From positions 4,316,001 through 4,380,000 of the forward strand of contig NW_025062478.1 of NCBI RefSeq assembly GCF_000002995.4: a stretch of DNA of 64,000 nt, read 5' to 3'. This document shows positions 62,101-64,000 of this stretch, piece after piece. Made by a program: the position numbers and the translations under genes. The notes under the pieces were generated by a model, which was given only the letters and a program-made list of their open reading frames with translations, was not told where the DNA came from and ran no database searches. This stretch comes from Brugia malayi (taxonomy: Eukaryota > Nematoda > Chromadorea > Rhabditida > Onchocercidae). Positions within the stretch are counted from its first letter, which is position 1, and every line of letters begins with the position of its first letter.

Positions 62101-63554
62101 AAAAACCAACTGGAAGCAAATTGGACCACATTGTAAGTGAAACTATTTTCATCACCTCCTTTCTCACCAAATCCACTTCCTGCAATTCCAGCACATTTAT
62201 ATCTGTGTTCATTTAAAGTATCATTTGCAATTAGAAATGAAGCACTTATACGCCTTGTATCATATCTCAGCGATTTACAAAAATTCCACATTATTATGGA
62301 ACTGATCAAACATTCCACCCAGTGCACCGTTAATGAAGTTAATACGCACAACTTACTGACAAAAGATAAGATAATTGGAGAAAAAAAAAAAAAAAAAAAC
62401 TTGCCACTGAATTGAAACAATTAATCAAGAATGTAATAATTTCGGACCGTTCCAATAATGTAACTTGTTCAGTGTTCAATACAAGATGCAATATTCGTCG
62501 AAAAAAAACCGGAAACTGATTCGAACGTTCACTGATGCACTGAAATATTACACCTCAAACATAAGATTATTACGTTAAGGAGACTAGTATCACTGTCATT
62601 TATCAACAACTGATAGTCAAAGGCTCAAAATAAAAAGAAAAAAAGAAAAAAAAAAAAAAGAACGAAAATATAACTCACACGCCAAACTGGAATCCTCTCT
62701 CGAAATTTTGCGTTAAGCATAATTATGACGGACATAACGTAATTGTTGTTGGCCTCTTCTACAATAAAATTTGGCCAGAGATAACGCTCGAGATACTGAC
62801 TGAAACGTAAGGTTTACGTCGACATCTTTTTTTCTTTAATTCATCTTAAATGGCAAAATCAAAAAAACAGAACGAAAAAAAGAAGGCAAAAAACAGGGAT
62901 TTGTGCCGGAAACACCAACGACAAAACCATGAGTTTTTCTTTAAAGACAAGGAAAAGTCGTACATTCTTAAAGAATACGTCTCAATTTTTAACTAAAAGG
63001 TAAGAAGAACCTGAATTCCAATACGACGACTTTCTTTTGCATGAAAAGGTTTTGTAATAATTCATTTTTGTAAACCGCATCTACTAAATTTGGATCAAAT
63101 GGACGACTATGGAGCGAATATGGAGCCCAGTATTGTCGAGCTATCTAAAATTTAACAAAAAAAAAATCAGATTACTGTGTGGAGAAATGTGTGGAAAAAA
63201 CACCTACCGTAATAAGAGAAATCACTGGCTAAATTTTTGTTCGGTCTAGTTTATTGATTATTCACAATATGCCAGAATTATTCGTTATAGACAAATAATC
63301 AGTCATGGCTTACTACTACCACTAATAATATTTCACGTAAAACTAACAAGCAAAATTAACAGAGAATTAGGGAGAAAAGAAAGACTCTTTGTTCCTTAAT
63401 TAAGAACAGAGAGACATTATCTCATTAATGTAAAGAAAACTACAACTGATACATTCTATTACTAAGAATTAACTTAATCTTAATTAATCAAACTTGCCTC
63501 CATCAGGGGATCCACTTGGATAGCTTTTGTTGTCATAACACTTCCAACTGTCAT
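53115..63554 (-). CDS. AQR: Aquarius/EMB-4 intron-binding spliceosomal RNA helicase
   Basis: A multi-exon gene running from ATG at 63554 ([20 protein letters not shown]) to TAG at 53115-53117, about 1,400 aa. N-terminal armadillo-like part: [15 protein letters not shown] (63100s), [20 protein letters not shown] (61100s), [20 protein letters not shown] (59930s). Beta-barrel and pointer regions: RKHDVCFLI (58550s), [20 protein letters not shown] (57800s). SF1 motifs: Walker A GPPGTGKT (57081-57104), [11 protein letters not shown], Walker B as MEEAAQ (55472-55489), GDHHQLPP (55237-55260), QGRAR, NGQ, YQGQQND (about 54340) and the arginine-finger block ALSRAR (54109-54126). The Ala/Glu-rich C-tail is [14 protein letters not shown] binds introns upstream of the branch site and links splicing to snoRNP assembly; in C. 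elegans EMB-4 also connects splicing to nuclear small-RNA pathways. No disabling change seen in the exons read. Not every exon border was fixed. Confidence 0.93.
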
Positions 63555-64000
63555 TTTTTTTTTGCATATGAAGTCAGTATATCATATGCCTATAAAATAT
63601 TACTAATTTCAGGTGGCTTTTCGTCAACAATATTTGAAAAATTGCTTTGTACGTATCTTTGAGATTGTGAATATTTAATTTAGTAGAACTCAATCATCCA
63701 TTCATCCTTTCCTCACTGACAAATTTCACAGCTCGATAATATTTTAAAATCTGCTTTGTACGTATCCCTACGGACTGCGACATTAAACCCGAGAGAACTC
63801 AATGAATACCAGCTATCCAGGAAACCCGCTCATCTGCACCCCCCGATCGGAAATTTTATGACTCTTTGCCCCTGCATTTCTGACCGAGCAAATTAATATG
63901 ACTGTACCCTCATCACACTACATGATAATTCTACATTTCGAAGATTTCTTTTTTTCTTCGACATTCACTACTCTCAATTACTGCTATCAATAGCAAACAC
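63555..64000. other. 5' flank of AQR
   Basis: No coding frame supported. Poly-T lies just upstream of the start codon. A less AT-rich stretch at 63770-63860 (GGAAACCCGCTCATCTGCACCC) may belong to the AQR promoter or a neighbouring gene. Confidence 0.45.

Noticed and set aside
1..64000. CRISPR arrays, bacterial operons, transposase or reverse transcriptase genes
   Set aside because: None seen: no regularly spaced direct repeats with unique spacers, no transposase or RT motifs in any frame I read, and the inverted arms contain host exons rather than mobile-element genes.

Overview
This window reads as AT-rich nuclear DNA of a nematode, most likely a parasitic (spirurid or filarial type) species. 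Genes are split into short exons by introns of about 100-700 bp with T-rich TTTCAG-like acceptors. There are many homopolymer runs and no bacterial operon architecture. The annotation comes from exon-by-exon translation with phase checking, and no database search was possible. The presence of a NELF-C/D gene argues against Caenorhabditis, which is reported to lack NELF.

Region 1 (1-32 kb) holds ordinary single-copy genes. In order they are a cysteine-rich candidate exon (2.3 kb), a six-exon tetraspanin (3.1-5.6 kb, +), a 37-aa membrane microprotein (7.1 kb, +), a charged nuclear-type protein (9.0-9.9 kb, -), a 33-aa paralogue of the microprotein (11.3 kb, -), a threonine-rich mucin-like membrane protein (12.2-14.5 kb, +), a 49-aa possible third microprotein (16.1 kb, +), a secreted two-sushi-domain protein (16.9-18.9 kb, -), an initiator tRNA-Met (21.1 kb, +), cytosolic tryptophanyl-tRNA synthetase (23.9-27.1 kb, -) and a six-finger C2H2 zinc-finger protein (28.9-31.4 kb, +).

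Region 2 (32-52 kb) is structurally rearranged. Two inverted copies of a ~1.1 kb segment (32.25-33.35 and 48.32-49.43 kb) flank ~15 kb. Inside lie an EDC4-like gene fragment, a purine-rich minisatellite, a glutamine-rich pseudogene with two frameshifts and a stop, an intact 13-exon NELF-C/D gene (37.6-43.1 kb, -), and a small basic gene with a repeated RRDDIPxCPxI motif (45.3-47.1 kb, +). The right inverted copy abuts a 2.44 kb palindrome (49.43-51.87 kb). The palindrome carries two head-to-head copies of the 3' exons of CTF8 around a ~1 kb polypyrimidine/polypurine core. One CTF8 copy has a frameshifted C-terminus.

Region 3 (53.1-63.6 kb) is filled by one large minus-strand gene for the spliceosomal helicase Aquarius (AQR/EMB-4), with all helicase motifs visible.

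The most notable points are a nematode NELF subunit, an undescribed microprotein family with an AYYxGxLDxY motif, and the coupled inverted duplication, palindrome and broken genes of region 2.
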